Positions 47,401 to 59,336 of a DNA stretch of 64,000 bases are shown here, in pieces (position 1 is the first letter of the stretch; each line of letters begins with the position of its first letter). The notes below the pieces were generated by a model. The model was not told where the DNA came from and made no database searches. It worked only from the letters and a program-made list of their open reading frames with translations. The DNA is taken from the NCBI GenBank assembly GCA_030141605.1, contig JAQGDQ010000361.1, positions 150,513 to 214,512 on the forward strand, in the 5' to 3' direction. The DNA comes from Tubiluchus corallicola. Its lineage: Eukaryota > Priapulida > Priapulimorpha > Priapulimorphida > Tubiluchidae. The position numbers and the translations under genes were made by a program.

Positions 47401-49731
47401 TTTATTACCGCCTTACTATCTTTGTTGAGTCACCTTGTTTGAGATGAGACAGTATAATTTTACAGTAGTTCATCAATAGTTACACACGTCTTTTACTTTT
47501 GCCCTTATTCTGCAATTTCAGGGGGTCTTATCGTCCTAATACTGTCAATGATACAAGCCAGGTACAAAAAATACTTGTAATTAATTAAGTTTTAAGTTAA
47601 GTTTAAGTTTTAAGTTCAAGTTTAAGTTTATTTCCATAAAAAACGTAACATTCGTACGTATAATATGAATTTACATTAGCAAATATAAATAAAAATAAAA
47701 TAGAAAATCAATGAGTTAGTAGATAATAAAATTTACATAGAAAATACAGTTCTAATAATAATATACACGTATCATCATTTTCACGATATTACGGCTGGCC
47801 AAGAAGTCACCAGACATCAAGCACAAAAAACCCTCCACTTACATGAAACTTAAAAAATTCGTCTTAAAATTTTATACCACTTACATACTGCCTTTTTGCA
47901 TACAGGGATTGCATCGGCCCTCAACGCTATATAAAACATGTAAATTTAAATTTACGCTATGACCATTAAGCGCAGCCATTTTGATGGTAGGTCGTTTGAA
48001 TCAAGTTTAGATAACACTGAGCAAAGTTTGAGAAAGTAATCAGAGCATTCGTAACATACATGTTGCTAAGTAAGTAAAATTATAAATTACTGTACCTTGT
48101 CAATAAGATTAAAAATACGTTTTTGGCTATAGAGTGGTGCACCCTGGAGGGTGAGTCAGCGACATTTTGCCAATCGTTATGAACATTTTAAATTATTATT
48201 TCTAGTTACATAAGTGTTTACAGTAGGTAAGCGAAATGCTATGTAATATAGATTTGCATGGAAAATTTTCTGAGACATAATTTAACATTGTCTTTTCTAC
48301 CCATGATTTACGTTTGCGTAGCAATGGCATCGTCGGAACACCATTGCGGATGATTTAAAATAAAAACAAACAAGAATTCCTTTTATTTGTACGCCAGTAC
48401 GATATATGCATAAAATTGCAGTGAAAAGGTTATTATTTTAAAGCGATTTTTCTGAAAATCGGGTAGCTCTTTCTTGTTCATTAAGGATAAATTCACTACA
48501 ATAAACAAAAAAAAAAACGTTCCAATAATTAAAGTAAAAAAATGTACAATAAAAGTTATTTAGCATCATAAAAATATTATAGTATAATTGTGATTTACTT
48601 TTTTCACATCACATTAAATAAAACAGGGCCCTGATAACCAAATGTTTAATAAGGTCAGCTCTTACTCTTGGTATATAATAGTCATTGAACTGCCTAGTAT
48701 TGTACATACAAGGTGTTTTGTTTAGTGTAAATAAACTACCAAAATATTAGGAAGCATAGCATTAAGTATAAGTTTATTTATTTCAAATGTTTGTGAATAA
48801 AACGGGCAACTTTTATACATGCAATATCACTAACTTTTATAATATTAAGCTGCTTAAATAAAATTTATGTATGAACCCTGTAATCCGAATGAATAATAAT
48901 TCTAATTAATTTTTTTGTAATCTGTTTAACCTATTCAAAAACAAGTTAAAAACCTTCTTAATTTCGCTCTTTCTTAATGCTTAACAGTTCTTGTAATCGT
49001 GTGCCTAATAAACTTATGGCGCTTCTACTCTCTGAAGGGCTTTTATATAGGTTATACCTGTTAGCCAATCACACATTGCCAAAAACAATTACGCATTGTT
49101 TTTATTATGAATGTACTCATGATTGTAATGTTTTCATCAATAAAAATATTGTTTGTAATAAGCCCTTATGTTTCTTGCTCGAGCCAATGAATTTTTGGTA
49201 CAACAAATAAATAATGTAAACTATAAAAAAGTTTTTATCCGTACAGTATGCCTTGTTATTTTGCCCCAGGCTCTTTATTATGTTTCGAGAAATACTCATA
49301 CTAATCCTTTTTATTATTAAAGTTACAAACTTTTTCGGCAAGTCTGTTTTTATACAATAAATGGTAAAATAATATTATATTTATATCTAGTATTGTAAAT
49401 TTTATACGATTAACCTCTTTCTCCTCACACTTTTCAGAACCTGTTTGGTTAGTTTGCTCTTTTTCCAAAAATACAATCATAATGAATTCAAACAACTATA
49501 ATACATTGACAGAAATATCATTATAAGTGACGCCTGTGTGCCCCAGTGATAATAAAGTTACCTTGGCAATGAGTTCAGCAGGTGCTCTTCATTCACAAAA
49601 ACTATTGCATCATTACTCGTCCTGCAAAAGCTTGCTCTCCAAGCCATTAACATAATAAAATTCACAACACAGTAGAGCGGAAACATGAACAGCAAAGTTC
49701 GTCCGAGATTATTTTGCTTGAATAAAATCAT
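44419..49731 (-). CDS. GT31 glycosyltransferase (gene B), two exons
   Basis: Proposed exons: 49731-49562 and 45400-44419, together 383 residues. Exon 1 starts at ATG 49731 and encodes a type II signal anchor: MILFKQNNLGR (basic side), then TLLFMFPLYCVVNFIMLMAW (12-31). It ends with two bases (AG) of a codon before GTAACT. Exon 2 begins with the missing G after TTCAG, giving Arg57. The luminal domain has MTLILAVLSAPGEF (104-117), EIRNVWG, a DID metal site (202-204, KADIDSWVN), HGQGY (260-264) and EDAYTTGI (288-295), and a basic Trp-containing tail. This is normal size and topology for a Golgi beta-1,3-glycosyltransferase. It is about half identical to gene A. The exon 1 link rests on phase, topology and strand; the 4.2-kb intron contains copies of families C, A and D. 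Confidence 0.8.
45425..45545 (-). pseudogene. GT31 relic fragment
   Basis: About 115 bp (ATTCTAGAGGTTCGTACACG then TCTGACAGCTGCCAATAAGA … CCAGTTGTGTACTCATCTTC) matches 44600-44715 of gene B with roughly one mismatch in seven. It corresponds to the EDAYTTGI … YWQLSDVYEPLE part of the enzyme. It lies 25 bp upstream of gene B exon 2, within its intron, and has no recognisable exon borders. Confidence 0.8.
45680..46301 (+). mobile_element. Family C miniature transposon, copy 2 (complete)
   Basis: TTAAAGGGAGACAAGATGAT at the left and GGTCAGGTTTTGCTTTAA at the right; TTAA at both ends, 622 bp. The interior has ACACAATTAATACCGCAAAA, CACTGAAACTAGACAAG and TACAGTTTAAGAGTAGG. It is in the first intron of GT31 gene B. 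Confidence 0.8.
46302..47097. other. Intronic, no recognisable feature
   Basis: AT-rich intron of GT31 gene B without repeats that I can match. Confidence 0.35.
47098..47406 (+). mobile_element. Family A miniature transposon, copy 4
   Basis: AATTAAGCCTTTTCACAGTT at the left and GGAAATGTGAAAAGGTTTAT at the right. Shorter than copy 25188 because a block around GTAACTTCAGTTGTTTTA is missing. Confidence 0.8.
47817..48470 (-). mobile_element. Family D miniature transposon
   Basis: Inverted relative to 11088: begins AGCACAAAAAACCCTCCACT, contains CACCCTGGAGGGTGAGTCAG, ends near AAGCGATTTTTCTGAAA. Intronic in GT31 gene B. Confidence 0.75.
48471..49561. other. Intronic, no recognisable feature
   Basis: AT-rich sequence between the family D copy and GT31 exon 1. 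Short open frames on both strands lack any domain. Confidence 0.35.
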
Positions 49732-49749
49732 CTTTACCACACTGAACAC

Positions 49750-50814
49750 TTTTTATTCTGCGCCTGGTACCATACATCTATATGCAGTGACAGTGGTCAT
49801 TGCAGTGTACACCGGTGCAATTTTAATTGCATCCACCACAATGCTCCTGGCGAAGTAAGTTTAGCAGTCTCGTCAAGGAGAAACGAATAAGCGAGGTCAC
49901 TTTAGATTTCGTACTGTGTCTAAAATGTGACAAAGATAAATCTATAATGTATCTATGGTTAAGTACATACCTCACAGGTATCAGTGTATGAATTATGGTG
50001 TAAGCACTGAACGAATTTTTAAGTCACCTGTTAAGATTCCAGTTCCAATGGGAAAAAGGCAGCTGGAAGTATTAGCACTAATTTTGTTACCTAAGCAAGG
50101 AAAATTATAAAGATTTCTAATTTAAACTCGATTACGTATTACGTACCTGACAGCATGTGTTTAGGTCGAACTGTAAAGAAAGTCTTCAAGACGTTCATCA
50201 CCTGCTATTTGATTGATTGTAAGTTATTTGATCAAAGATTATGAACAATTTTAGACAAAAATATGTTTTTTCTAGTGGATTTTTTCTTGTTTGAATTTGA
50301 TCATTAATTACAACTTTTTACAACTTTAGAAATTGTTGTCTTACAGTGGATTTACTTCCTAAATATTTTCTGCACATAATGGCCTAATGTTGGAAATATC
50401 TTGTACGTTTTAACGCATTTGTTCATACGCATATATTTGTTTCTTTGCATATAGTACAGTTAATTTTGTTTTAGTAAAATTGTGTACAGTATGTACTTAT
50501 GTGTGTCATTTCAGTACATGGATGTCACTTTTGATACTGATGTACTGAACCTGTAAATAGAGACATAATGAAAGATTCATTATCATCGTCTAGTAAAAAT
50601 AATAGCTCGTTTACTGCTTTTTTCACTATGGACAATTTCATCTCATCGCTGACCTGGTAATTCAAACTACGAGCTGTGTTAACGTTGTAGTCGTTGTACA
50701 TTAGTCAACTCATTAACTGACACGTGCGTCATTTTTATGATATACACACAAGCAAAAATTTGTCACTACATTTGTAAAACATGTAATACGTCATCTGTAG
50801 TACTGAATTCGACT
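49750..50814. other. 5' flank of GT31 gene B, no recognisable feature
   Basis: The promoter region should be here, but I see no TATA box or other element I would defend. Confidence 0.3.
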
Positions 50815-50945
50815 TGGCTCGGGAGTCTTAAGCTGCCCTCAGCGGATTCGAACTTGCAACCTTAGATCGGCAGCAGAACAGCACCGAACCGTTGCTATGA
50901 CATGGAACCACTCGAACCACTGTGCAGTACGACGGATTTCTTCGC
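50815..50945 (-). mobile_element. tRNA-derived SINE
   Basis: Minus strand: A-box-like AGTGGTTCGAGTGGTTCCAT (about 50900-50920) and B-box GGTTGCAAGTTCGAATCCGC (50842-50861). The spacing is longer than in a tRNA gene and no cloverleaf acceptor stem can be paired. Confidence 0.55.
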
Positions 50946-51034
50946 CGGTAACTGTAACACATCTTAGTTGGTTCTTCAAAAACCGGAGCTTTCAAAGTCC
51001 TCATTAGCAGGTTACGTGCCTGCTTTACAGTGGT

Positions 51035-51725
51035 CTCGTGAATTACTTACGAGGATACAGCTCTTCTATGCTGTATGACTATTTTCTGTGGCCTCGTGGA
51101 GGAATGTTTACCTGCGAGGATACAGTTCTAGTATGCTGTGAATAGATGTCGATTTTAAAGTCGTTACAAAGTGTAGGCTGTACTTGCTGTAGCAGCACCT
51201 GGACTGTTGGTTTTAAGTTAATGATTGAATCTTGGGAAGAGTTACGTCGACACATCGACTTATCGTAAAGACCAGTTCCCCAGTCACCAAGTGCCTCGTC
51301 ACATGCTGTACTCGCTTGGTTTGACGATGATGTTATAGCCGATGCCGCTGGTTTGACGATGATGTTGGACGCTATAGCCAGTCTAACAATTCGCCGGGTT
51401 CGTACATTTGGGAGTAGTTACGTGAAGGGACGCAAAGAGCTTCCCGATCTGCTATCGTCTCAAAGAAGGGGAATAACGGCAGTACATTGGTTGGTGCAGT
51501 CCTTACCAGCCTGCGGACCTACTCCAGCCATCTGGTTGAGGAACACTCACCTTGCAAGCGAGAAGCACGTACTCGGAAATCAATTTTCACCGGGCAAATT
51601 GAATCCCGGAAGTATCCTGACCGCCTGCTGAATCCGGCCCGGACAGAGCCAGCTCTACGAGCCATAACTGAGGTCATTTCTAAATTCTTTTTGCGGAAAA
51701 ATTTCACAATTTCGTAAGTGCTATT
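51035..51725. other. GC-rich unassigned block, several open frames
   Basis: Locally GC-rich compared with its surroundings. It starts with a ~60-bp direct duplication (CGAGGATACAGCTCTTCTAT / CGAGGATACAGTTCTAGTAT) and has a second one (GGTTTGACGATGATGTT, 51319 and 51351). Plus-strand frames of 92 codons (51353-51631) and ~98 codons (51417-51717, including GSTLVGAVLTSLRTYSSHLV and ARTEPALRAITEVISKFF) overlap a minus-strand frame of 113 codons (51519-51860). I recognise none. A transposon relic or a real exon are both possible. Confidence 0.3.
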
Positions 51726-52071
51726 TAAGAGTATTTGTACAACAGAAATTTTGTATTCCTGTGCAACTAAAATTTGTTTTTCAATAAAAAATTCTTCTGC
51801 GAGCTTCATTCTACTTAATTCAGTACTTCTCTTACTACTGTTTTTACATTTTCTTCTCAACTATGCGACAACCGGCGAATCAGCACCATCCGCTCTTCGT
51901 TACAATATAAACTGCTATTGCTACAAGTCATCTAGCACACACGAAAGTCACAAAATAGAACACTAGAATAACACTGTTACAAGTTTTATTGCCAGCACTA
52001 ATAACAAAAACGCATAAAACATGTATCGATACCGAGGAGCACCTGTCAAAAATCAAAGACTATAGTGACTT

Positions 52072-52232
52072 CTACACGCTTTTATGCTGGCATTCCAGGT
52101 CGGCTGGCTTCTCACACCATGTGTAGGCCCCAAACAAGACGTCTGGCTCTACAAGGAAGGGTGAATCGCTGCTAACGTGGAAGCAACTCGCAGAAGGCCC
52201 TATACCTGGCCCGACAACAGGTGCCTCCATAA
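52072..52232 (-). CDS. Possible small ORF or terminal exon, unidentified
   Basis: A 52-codon frame from ATG at 52228-52230 (G at -3 and +4, a good initiation context) to TAG at 52072. It reads MEAPVVGPGIGPSASCFHVS, then SPFLVEPDVLFGAYTWCEKP and ends CQHKSV. An AG at 52233-52234 could instead make it the last exon of an upstream gene. GC-rich codons in an AT-rich region favour real coding, but I know no matching family and saw no partner exon. Confidence 0.3.
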
Positions 52233-52234
52233 CT

Positions 52235-53020
52235 AAAATATCCGTCTTTTACAAATGAAATTGTAATTGATACCTTTGCTAATGATGTAAGGCAACTATG
52301 CAATTTAAATTGTTGATTGACGGGTATGTCTGCATTTGATATCTGTCAGTCTATTCTCCATGTAATTTCTTAGCTATATTGAAATTTCCATTTAGCAAAT
52401 TAGGCCTGTATAATCAAAATGTAATTTAGGCTTATTTTAAAATTGATGTAATTGTTGAAGGATTAAACCAAAACTCTGAGAAAAATTTGGAAAGACCAAA
52501 AGAATTTGAAAAAAATCATAACAAATAGCATAACCTAACACAGACATTGAACAGGGGTACTTCATTCAATAGAAGTGCACGTGGAAATTCATTTAAACAT
52601 TAGCACTTGTTAACACAGACGGATCATCAAATACTCGAATGCATTACAGTGTGCTGCCACCTATAGGAAAATGAACAAACTTCACTCAAAGTAATCAATA
52701 ACATTGCCATTGCTTAATAAACACGATATAGTTCATCAATGACGTAATAAAATAAATAAAACAAGATCTAGGCTTTAATTTTATGTATTTTAGAAGCTAT
52801 AGCTGTGCGCGGCCTGACGTAACTCGATGGATATCTAGTAATTAACACTCTCGTCTAATTTATTATTCATTACTATCGAGAACAGAGTTATAATGACGTA
52901 AGAACTATAATATACTAATGACCAACGTCAAGTTATGCTTGGCTGTTAAAGGATGTCGTCTACAGAAATTTAGTTGCTTTTGAAGTGATAGCTGGACCAA
53001 CTGAACTTGAAAGATATCGC
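52235..53020. other. No recognisable feature
   Basis: AT-rich intergenic sequence; no shared repeats identified. Confidence 0.35.
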
Positions 53021-53024
53021 AAAG

Positions 53025-53085
53025 TATAACAGCAACAGCAAAAACGGCAGCAGCAGCAGCAACAGCAACAGCAACAACAACGGTG
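53025..53085. repeat. CAG/CAA short tract
   Basis: AACAGCAACAGCAAAAACGG then CAGCAGCAGCAGCAACAGC, about 20 triplets. No gene context. Confidence 0.85.
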
Positions 53086-53099
53086 TCTCCACGGTGCAC

Positions 53100-53814
53100 G
53101 TGCTGAGTGCAAAGTGTTAATCAACGAATGGGGGCATCACAACAAATAATTATCACACTCGATTTGATAAAACAGTTGACTCAATTACAATCTGCAGATA
53201 GTGATTACACTTACGTACACGAACAGTATAAACCCAATATTTTAACGACAGCAGTAATAATGAAAATACATTTACAAAGTAATTTGGCTGGTTGATCATT
53301 TAACAGTAAGTTCTATTGTAATTGTAAAGCGAAAGGTTGATTTAATAAACTGCTGTAATAAACAATATATAGATATTAAAGCAAGATTGATGACCAGTTT
53401 TGAATTTTTTCGAATATGTTTGTGTATAATACTACAGGATCATAATTTTGCAATAAAAGTTCACGTGTTACAATCTGGTGGTCTAACAGGTCATCTAATA
53501 ATGCCGTTCTAGCTCTATCATATTTTTTCCGCATTCGAAAAAGTAATGGCTCCATTTAAGTGTACAAAAAACTGTAATAATAACTTATAGCAACACAACT
53601 ACTTGTATATCATGAAGGTTGAATGGCATACGTTAACTCGTAGTGAAACTAGTTTGCACCTTCTAATTAATTTGAAATCGTGTATAGCCGAATTTTTATG
53701 CGTATAGTTCAACAACAATTTCTTAACTACTCCACTTTTGTTTAAAGATATAATTATATAAACAGATCAAAGAAAGGCAAAGACCCTGAAAAAATGTCCA
53801 TGTCAAGAGATGCG
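53100..53814. other. No recognisable feature
   Basis: AT-rich sequence. A 62-codon open frame at 53107-53295 has no recognisable domain. Confidence 0.35.
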
Positions 53815-54205
53815 TTGAGGGAAAAGCCAAGCCTTCTAGGAGGTTAGGATTATTTCAGTGTTCCAGAAAAGTATCAGAAGGATTTAGTTACAAAACTGCA
53901 ATAAGCGCCTCGTGTAACTAGTAATTTTAATCACTTTAAAGTCGCGACCACTTCATGCTTCAGCGCTCCCATTTTGAATGCCCATTTTCCAATGACGTCA
54001 TTCGTCTCGAAGAAAAATAGGGCAATGTCAGTCTTCACCAAAAGTGTAATTAGTTTTTATAAAAATTGGATAGCTAATTTTGTAATATTTTTGCGTGAAC
54101 ATTTTGCGTGAGCATAGATTAGGCAAACTGTAGAAGTTAAATAATTAAGCTGCTGAATTAATCAAAGCAGCGCGCGTTTACGGAAAGCCACGACGCGCTT
54201 ACGAA
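53815..54205 (-). mobile_element. Family E miniature transposon, diverged copy 2
   Basis: Inverted relative to 22519. Shared blocks: AAGCCTTCTAGGAGG, GTCGCGACCACTTCATGC, ATGCCCATTTTCCAATGACG then TCATTCGTC, and ATTTTTGCGTGAACATTTTG. The TTAA ends are decayed. Confidence 0.6.
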
Positions 54206-55074
54206 AAGTCACGAAGTCTCCCAGTTACGTCATGATTTTCAAGTGAATGGCGGCAACCATTACGCATTGAAATTTCGATTCAGGGGTAGTATATTTTAGA
54301 TTTCTATAGGCAGTTCTTTGCATATTTCTTTGTTATATTTTTCTAAGTTTAAGTGATAACAGTAAAATAAACCCAACATGCTGAGTGACTAGTTCTTTCG
54401 TTTAAGAATTTCTTGTGATTGTGTTAATAGCGTTTGCGCAGTAAATGGAGGCAGTGTACCACGTAGAAGCGGTCTGCTAAAAATTAATGTGTATTAAGTG
54501 CAATTTTTAAAAATTAGAATCTACAGATTAGCAAAGCTAGTTTTCGCAAAATACGAATGATAGAGGACATTCTCCAAAATGAAGTTGCTCCTATATACTG
54601 CCTCCATTTGCCTCCATGCTGGGCACCATGTAACAGTGCAAAGAATAGATTCCCACATTTGTAATTATTCGCATAGATTTGGTAAGAACTCATTCTCTCA
54701 TTCAGAAAGACAAACAGAAGTTCAGTCAGAGACAGGAAATTGTAGATCCTTGCAATGATTTATTGCCCAATCAGTGCGAGAATTTTGTTTGCCCAAGAAA
54801 TCTCTGGACTATCTGGCTTCCGGAAATAATACCGGAAGCCGTCCTGAGTGATTATGTCTATAAGATAAATTGGAAACATTTCGTATCGTTCCAGTTTCTT
54901 CAGTCCGTATCTTAAACAGAAACAATGGAAGGTGAACTTGTCAAAGTTTTGTGTTCTGGGGCTGAGATTCTGGGGCAGGCATTTCCTGCAGACAAGTAGT
55001 TTTGATTGTAGGGTAAAAAAGTACAACAGTGCTTGATTTTTACAGCATTTTACTTGTTTATGACTTGGCTTTTT

Positions 55075-55116
55075 TATCTTTCTTTCTTTCTTTCCTTCCT
55101 TCCTTCCTTCCTTCCT

Positions 55117-55164
<48 letters not shown>

Positions 55165-55188
55165 TCCTTTTCTCTCTTTTTTTCTTTT

Positions 55189-55220
<32 letters not shown>

Positions 55221-56442
55221 TTTCCTTCTCTCTCTCTCTTTCTTTCGTTGTTTCTTTCTTTGTTTCTCTTTAATTTCCTATTAGGTGTATTTAAAAGTTC
55301 GAAAACACTTTGGCATTATTGTATATGTTAAAATGTATACTTTTGGGTATTACATAAAAATTCGTCCTTTCTTCTTTTAACATTCTACGCAGCTAAGTAA
55401 TTAAATTTTTGTGATGCAATAGAAAACGTCATATCACGACAACGCATCATGCAAAGTGTGCACTTCAAACAGTTAGCTACTGCATCTACTGGTGTCACAT
55501 TCATCATTGTAATCTAAACAGAGGAAATGACACGCGACGCCACCGCTCGTGGTATCAAACAAGTTTAGTTTCTGATGCCAAGTAGAAGGCTTTGAGTCAT
55601 TCGTTGTTTAGTACCCTACGGAAATGAATGCGAATGTTGGACGATTCCCACAATGCCAGACTTCTCCCTGCAACATCAGCCTGGTCGTTCCCACAACGCC
55701 AGACTGGTCCCTGCAACATCAGCCTGGTCAGTGCAACATCAGCTTGGTCGTCCCTGCAACGCCAAATTGCTCCCTGCAACATCAGCCTGGTCGTTCCCAC
55801 AACACCAGACTGGTCCCGGCAACATCAGCCTGGTCGTTCCTACAACGCCAGATTGCTCCCTGCAACATCAGGCTTGTCGTTCCCACAACACCAGACTGGT
55901 CCCGGCAACATCAGCCTGGTCGTTCCTACAACGCCAGGCTGGTCCCTGCAACATCAGCTTGGTCGTCCCTACAACACCAGACGCTGGGACGACCAGGTTG
56001 ATGTTCTAGGGACCAGTCTGGCATTGTGGGAATCGTCCAACATTCACATTCATTTCCCTAGGGTACGACTCATCGCCTTCAACTTGGCATCAGAAACTAA
56101 ACTTGTGGGGTGGCGTCGCGTGTCACAATCTCTGTTTAGATTACAATGATGAATGTGACACCAGTATAAGCAGTAGGTAGCTGTTTGTTGTGCACACTTT
56201 GCGTGACGCGTTGTCGTGATATGACGTTTTCTATTGTATCATAAAAATTTAATTACTTAGCTGCGTGAATGTTAAAAGAAAAAAGGATGAATTTTTATGT
56301 AATGCCCAAAACTATACATTTTAACACATACAATAATGCCAAAGTGTTTTCGAACTTTTAAATACACGTGATAGGAAATAGGTAATAGGTAATAGGAAAG
56401 AAAGAAAGAAACAAAGAAAAAAAGAAAAAAGAGAGAAAAGGA

Positions 56443-56478
<36 letters not shown>

Positions 56479-56480
56479 CT
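55075..56480. repeat. Giant inverted repeat with TTTC/GAAA outer tails
   Basis: The left arm (about 55075-55670) and right arm (about 56005-56480) are reverse complements with scattered mismatches. Pairs include CGAAAACACTTTGGCATTAT / ATAATGCCAAAGTGTTTTCG, ACATTCATCATTGTAATCTA / TAGATTACAATGATGAATGT and AATGTTGGACGATTCCCACA / TGTGGGAATCGTCCAACATT. The outer ends of both arms are the same compound pyrimidine/purine microsatellite (CTTTCCTTTTCTCTCTTTTT and its complement), longer on the left. The ~330-bp loop is the minisatellite listed next. No terminal target duplication was recognised. Confidence 0.9.
55650..56005. repeat. ~43-bp minisatellite inside the palindrome
   Basis: About eight units, each two related halves: CCCACAACGCCAGACTGGT and CCCTGCAACATCAGCCTGGT plus CGTT. 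Stops are rare, so all three plus frames are open for 118-173 codons, but the protein would be a plain repeat with no start or splice context. Near 55985 the array flips strand (GACGACCAGGTTGATG), which marks the palindrome centre as lying right of the array. Confidence 0.9.
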
Positions 56481-56545
56481 GGTCCCTACAACACCAGACT
56501 GGTCGCTACAACGTCAGCTTGGTCGTCCCACAACTGCAACAGCTT
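56478..56545. repeat. Minisatellite units outside the palindrome
   Basis: After the GAAA tract come one and a half more units (GACTGGTCCCTACAACACCA then GACTGGTCGCTACAACG), so the array also exists beyond the right arm. Confidence 0.8.
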
Positions 56546-57112
56546 TCAACAACAGTCCACAATGATGTTCGCCGGGAAACCTATTCTACTTTCTTCGTTT
56601 TTTACTAAAAAGTTCACAAATTGGTTAATTACATGCAGTACAAGAAACAGGACCGGACTTTGTTTCTGGCTTGACTAAAATTTCTCACTGTAAAAACCTG
56701 TAGGGTGCACGTCACGTGACGCTCGTAAAAGCTTTAGCAAATTGGCTGCTTAAATTACACCATTTGTTTTTTGGAACGCTGATTAGACACATTTTAGCGT
56801 TTGTAACCGAAGCCAAGAATTGTTTCGTTCTAATGGCATTTTAAAACGATGTAATCTGCACCGGTTGGCTTTATTTTACACGTCGCTAGCAGTTCAATAC
56901 ACTGTGACATTTTTTCTTCATCGCGAAGCGAGTACAAAATACTACTCGAAGAGCGAAAGAAAAAGGTCGGGAAAGAGGGAAGACAGAAAGAGAGATAGAA
57001 AGAAAGAAGAGACAGATAAATTAGAAGACAAAAATTCACAGGACAGAGAAAGTAAGAAGAAATGAAAAAAGAAATGAAAAGAGAAAGATAGAAGAGATAA
57101 AGAGAAACAAAG

Positions 57113-57116
<4 letters not shown>

Positions 57117-57175
<59 letters not shown>
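57117..57175. repeat. (GA)n microsatellite
   Basis: About 28 GA units following a purine-rich degenerate tract from about 56950. The flanks (56550-56950 and 57180-57830) hold nothing I recognise. Confidence 0.95.
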
Positions 57176-57176
<1 letters not shown>

Positions 57177-57835
57177 GGGCAGAAAGTGGAGGAGAAAGGG
57201 TCAAGTTTTAGAGTAGTTTGAGATTGCAATATGGTTTAAGATATCGTCTAAAATAGCCATGACGTCACTGCTGGGAATTCCGTCAAAAGAACGAAAACAT
57301 ACGAGTGTTTCATTTGGTTCGACAAAGCCAAAATTGTAATACATCAAAGTTTGAAACAGAAAAATGCACAATTAGTAACTGCGTAATTAAATCGCAGCTT
57401 TTCAATTTATTTCTGAAAAAAGGCGTGCTTTCGCGAGACGAGGTCCCCTGACGTCATGACTGGGATGTGTTCAAACCAGCACCGACTACTAAGACTTAGT
57501 GTAGCTCCTACGTTTTGCACAATCCGTTTACGAGAATCAGGCGCTGTTGCAAAAAAGAGAAAGCGGTGATTTCAAGTTTTTCATCATAGGTTTATTTTCA
57601 GTTGTGGTTTAAAATTAGGTATTGTTTTCCTTTAAACCGAGAACTCGCTTCATTATGCCTTAAGTCATCTCTGTTTGAGTACATTGGGAATGTGGCTATT
57701 AAACAAAACCAAATTATGGGAGAAATCAATTAAAATCCACAATTAGCGGATTTATGATCTACTCGTTTTTATTTTACTGCCTGAAATTCTGAGTTTCCAA
57801 CTAGAAAAGATTCCACGCATGACGTCAGTGCAACT

Positions 57836-58060
57836 ATTGTTGTTTTTGCTACTTCTGATGTTGTTGCTGCTGTTGTTGTTGTTGTCGTCGTTGTCGTTGT
57901 CGCTGTCGTTGCTGTTGATGTTAATGTTGTTGTTGTTGTCGTCGTCGTCGTGGTTGTTGTTGCTGTTGTTGTTGTTGTCGTTTTTCCTCTTGCTATTACT
58001 GCTGCTGCTGGATCTATCATTGCCATTGCTGCTGTTTCCGCCTCTGTACTGCAGCAGTTG
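57836..58060. repeat. GTT/GTC/CTG trinucleotide tract
   Basis: Imperfect TTGTTGTTGTCGTCG and GCTGCTGCTG repeats. Leu/Ser (plus) and Thr/Ala (minus) frames are artefacts. Confidence 0.9.
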
Positions 58061-58064
58061 TTTC

Positions 58065-58690
58065 TCCCCGGGTTGTTTTTTGTAGAATTCTTTATCAGGA
58101 AACTGCTTCCCTGAAAACTACCACTCTATTCAAGACGAACATCCACAGATTCTTTTAGCAAATTGTCATGAATTCAATTTCTCAGGACATGCATTCATAT
58201 CTTAACCTTTTTAAAATAGTCCATTGTTTTGAGTGGTTAGTGGCCTTATTCTGAGCATCCAGTGGCTTTATTTGAAGCAGTTTGCTCATTTACTGTTGCT
58301 GCTTACTGCGCAGACTCGTACGAAGTTAGCCTCTAATTAATTTTACAAGAATGATGGATATATTTGTGAGTTAAAATTTCACGTCACGTTAGCCAGCAGA
58401 ATAAATGTAATTGGTTTTCTGACACCGCACGAGAATGACGTAAGAGGCTTAAGCGATGACAAAACAATAATGAAGACAAGTGCAGATTAGATAGAACAGG
58501 AGGTAAGATGCATTCTTGCTAAAGTGCTGGCCAAACTTGATGCTTTATTCTGTTAAGTGGCTCTTGGTGAAAGCGAAAAGAAAACTTAACTTCACGATAC
58601 TTGTGTCAACGGCTATTTGTTTGTTTGGAAATGAAGAAGAAGGAAGAAGAATAAGAAGAAAAAGAATGAGAGAGAAAGTGAGGGGGAGAA
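58065..58690. other. No recognisable feature
   Basis: AT-rich sequence between two repeat arrays, ending in a purine-rich stretch from about 58635. Confidence 0.35.
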
Positions 58691-58697
58691 GAGGTAG

Positions 58698-59336
<639 letters not shown>

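Noticed and set aside
54550-54660. THAP-type zinc-finger exon (CWAPCNSAKNRFPHL)
   Set aside because: Only about fifteen residues resemble the start of such a domain, followed by a stop; too short to support.
55624-56149. Repetitive proteins of 118-173 codons in three plus frames
   Set aside because: The frames are open because the 43-bp unit rarely contains stops. All three frames look alike and run into the palindrome arm.
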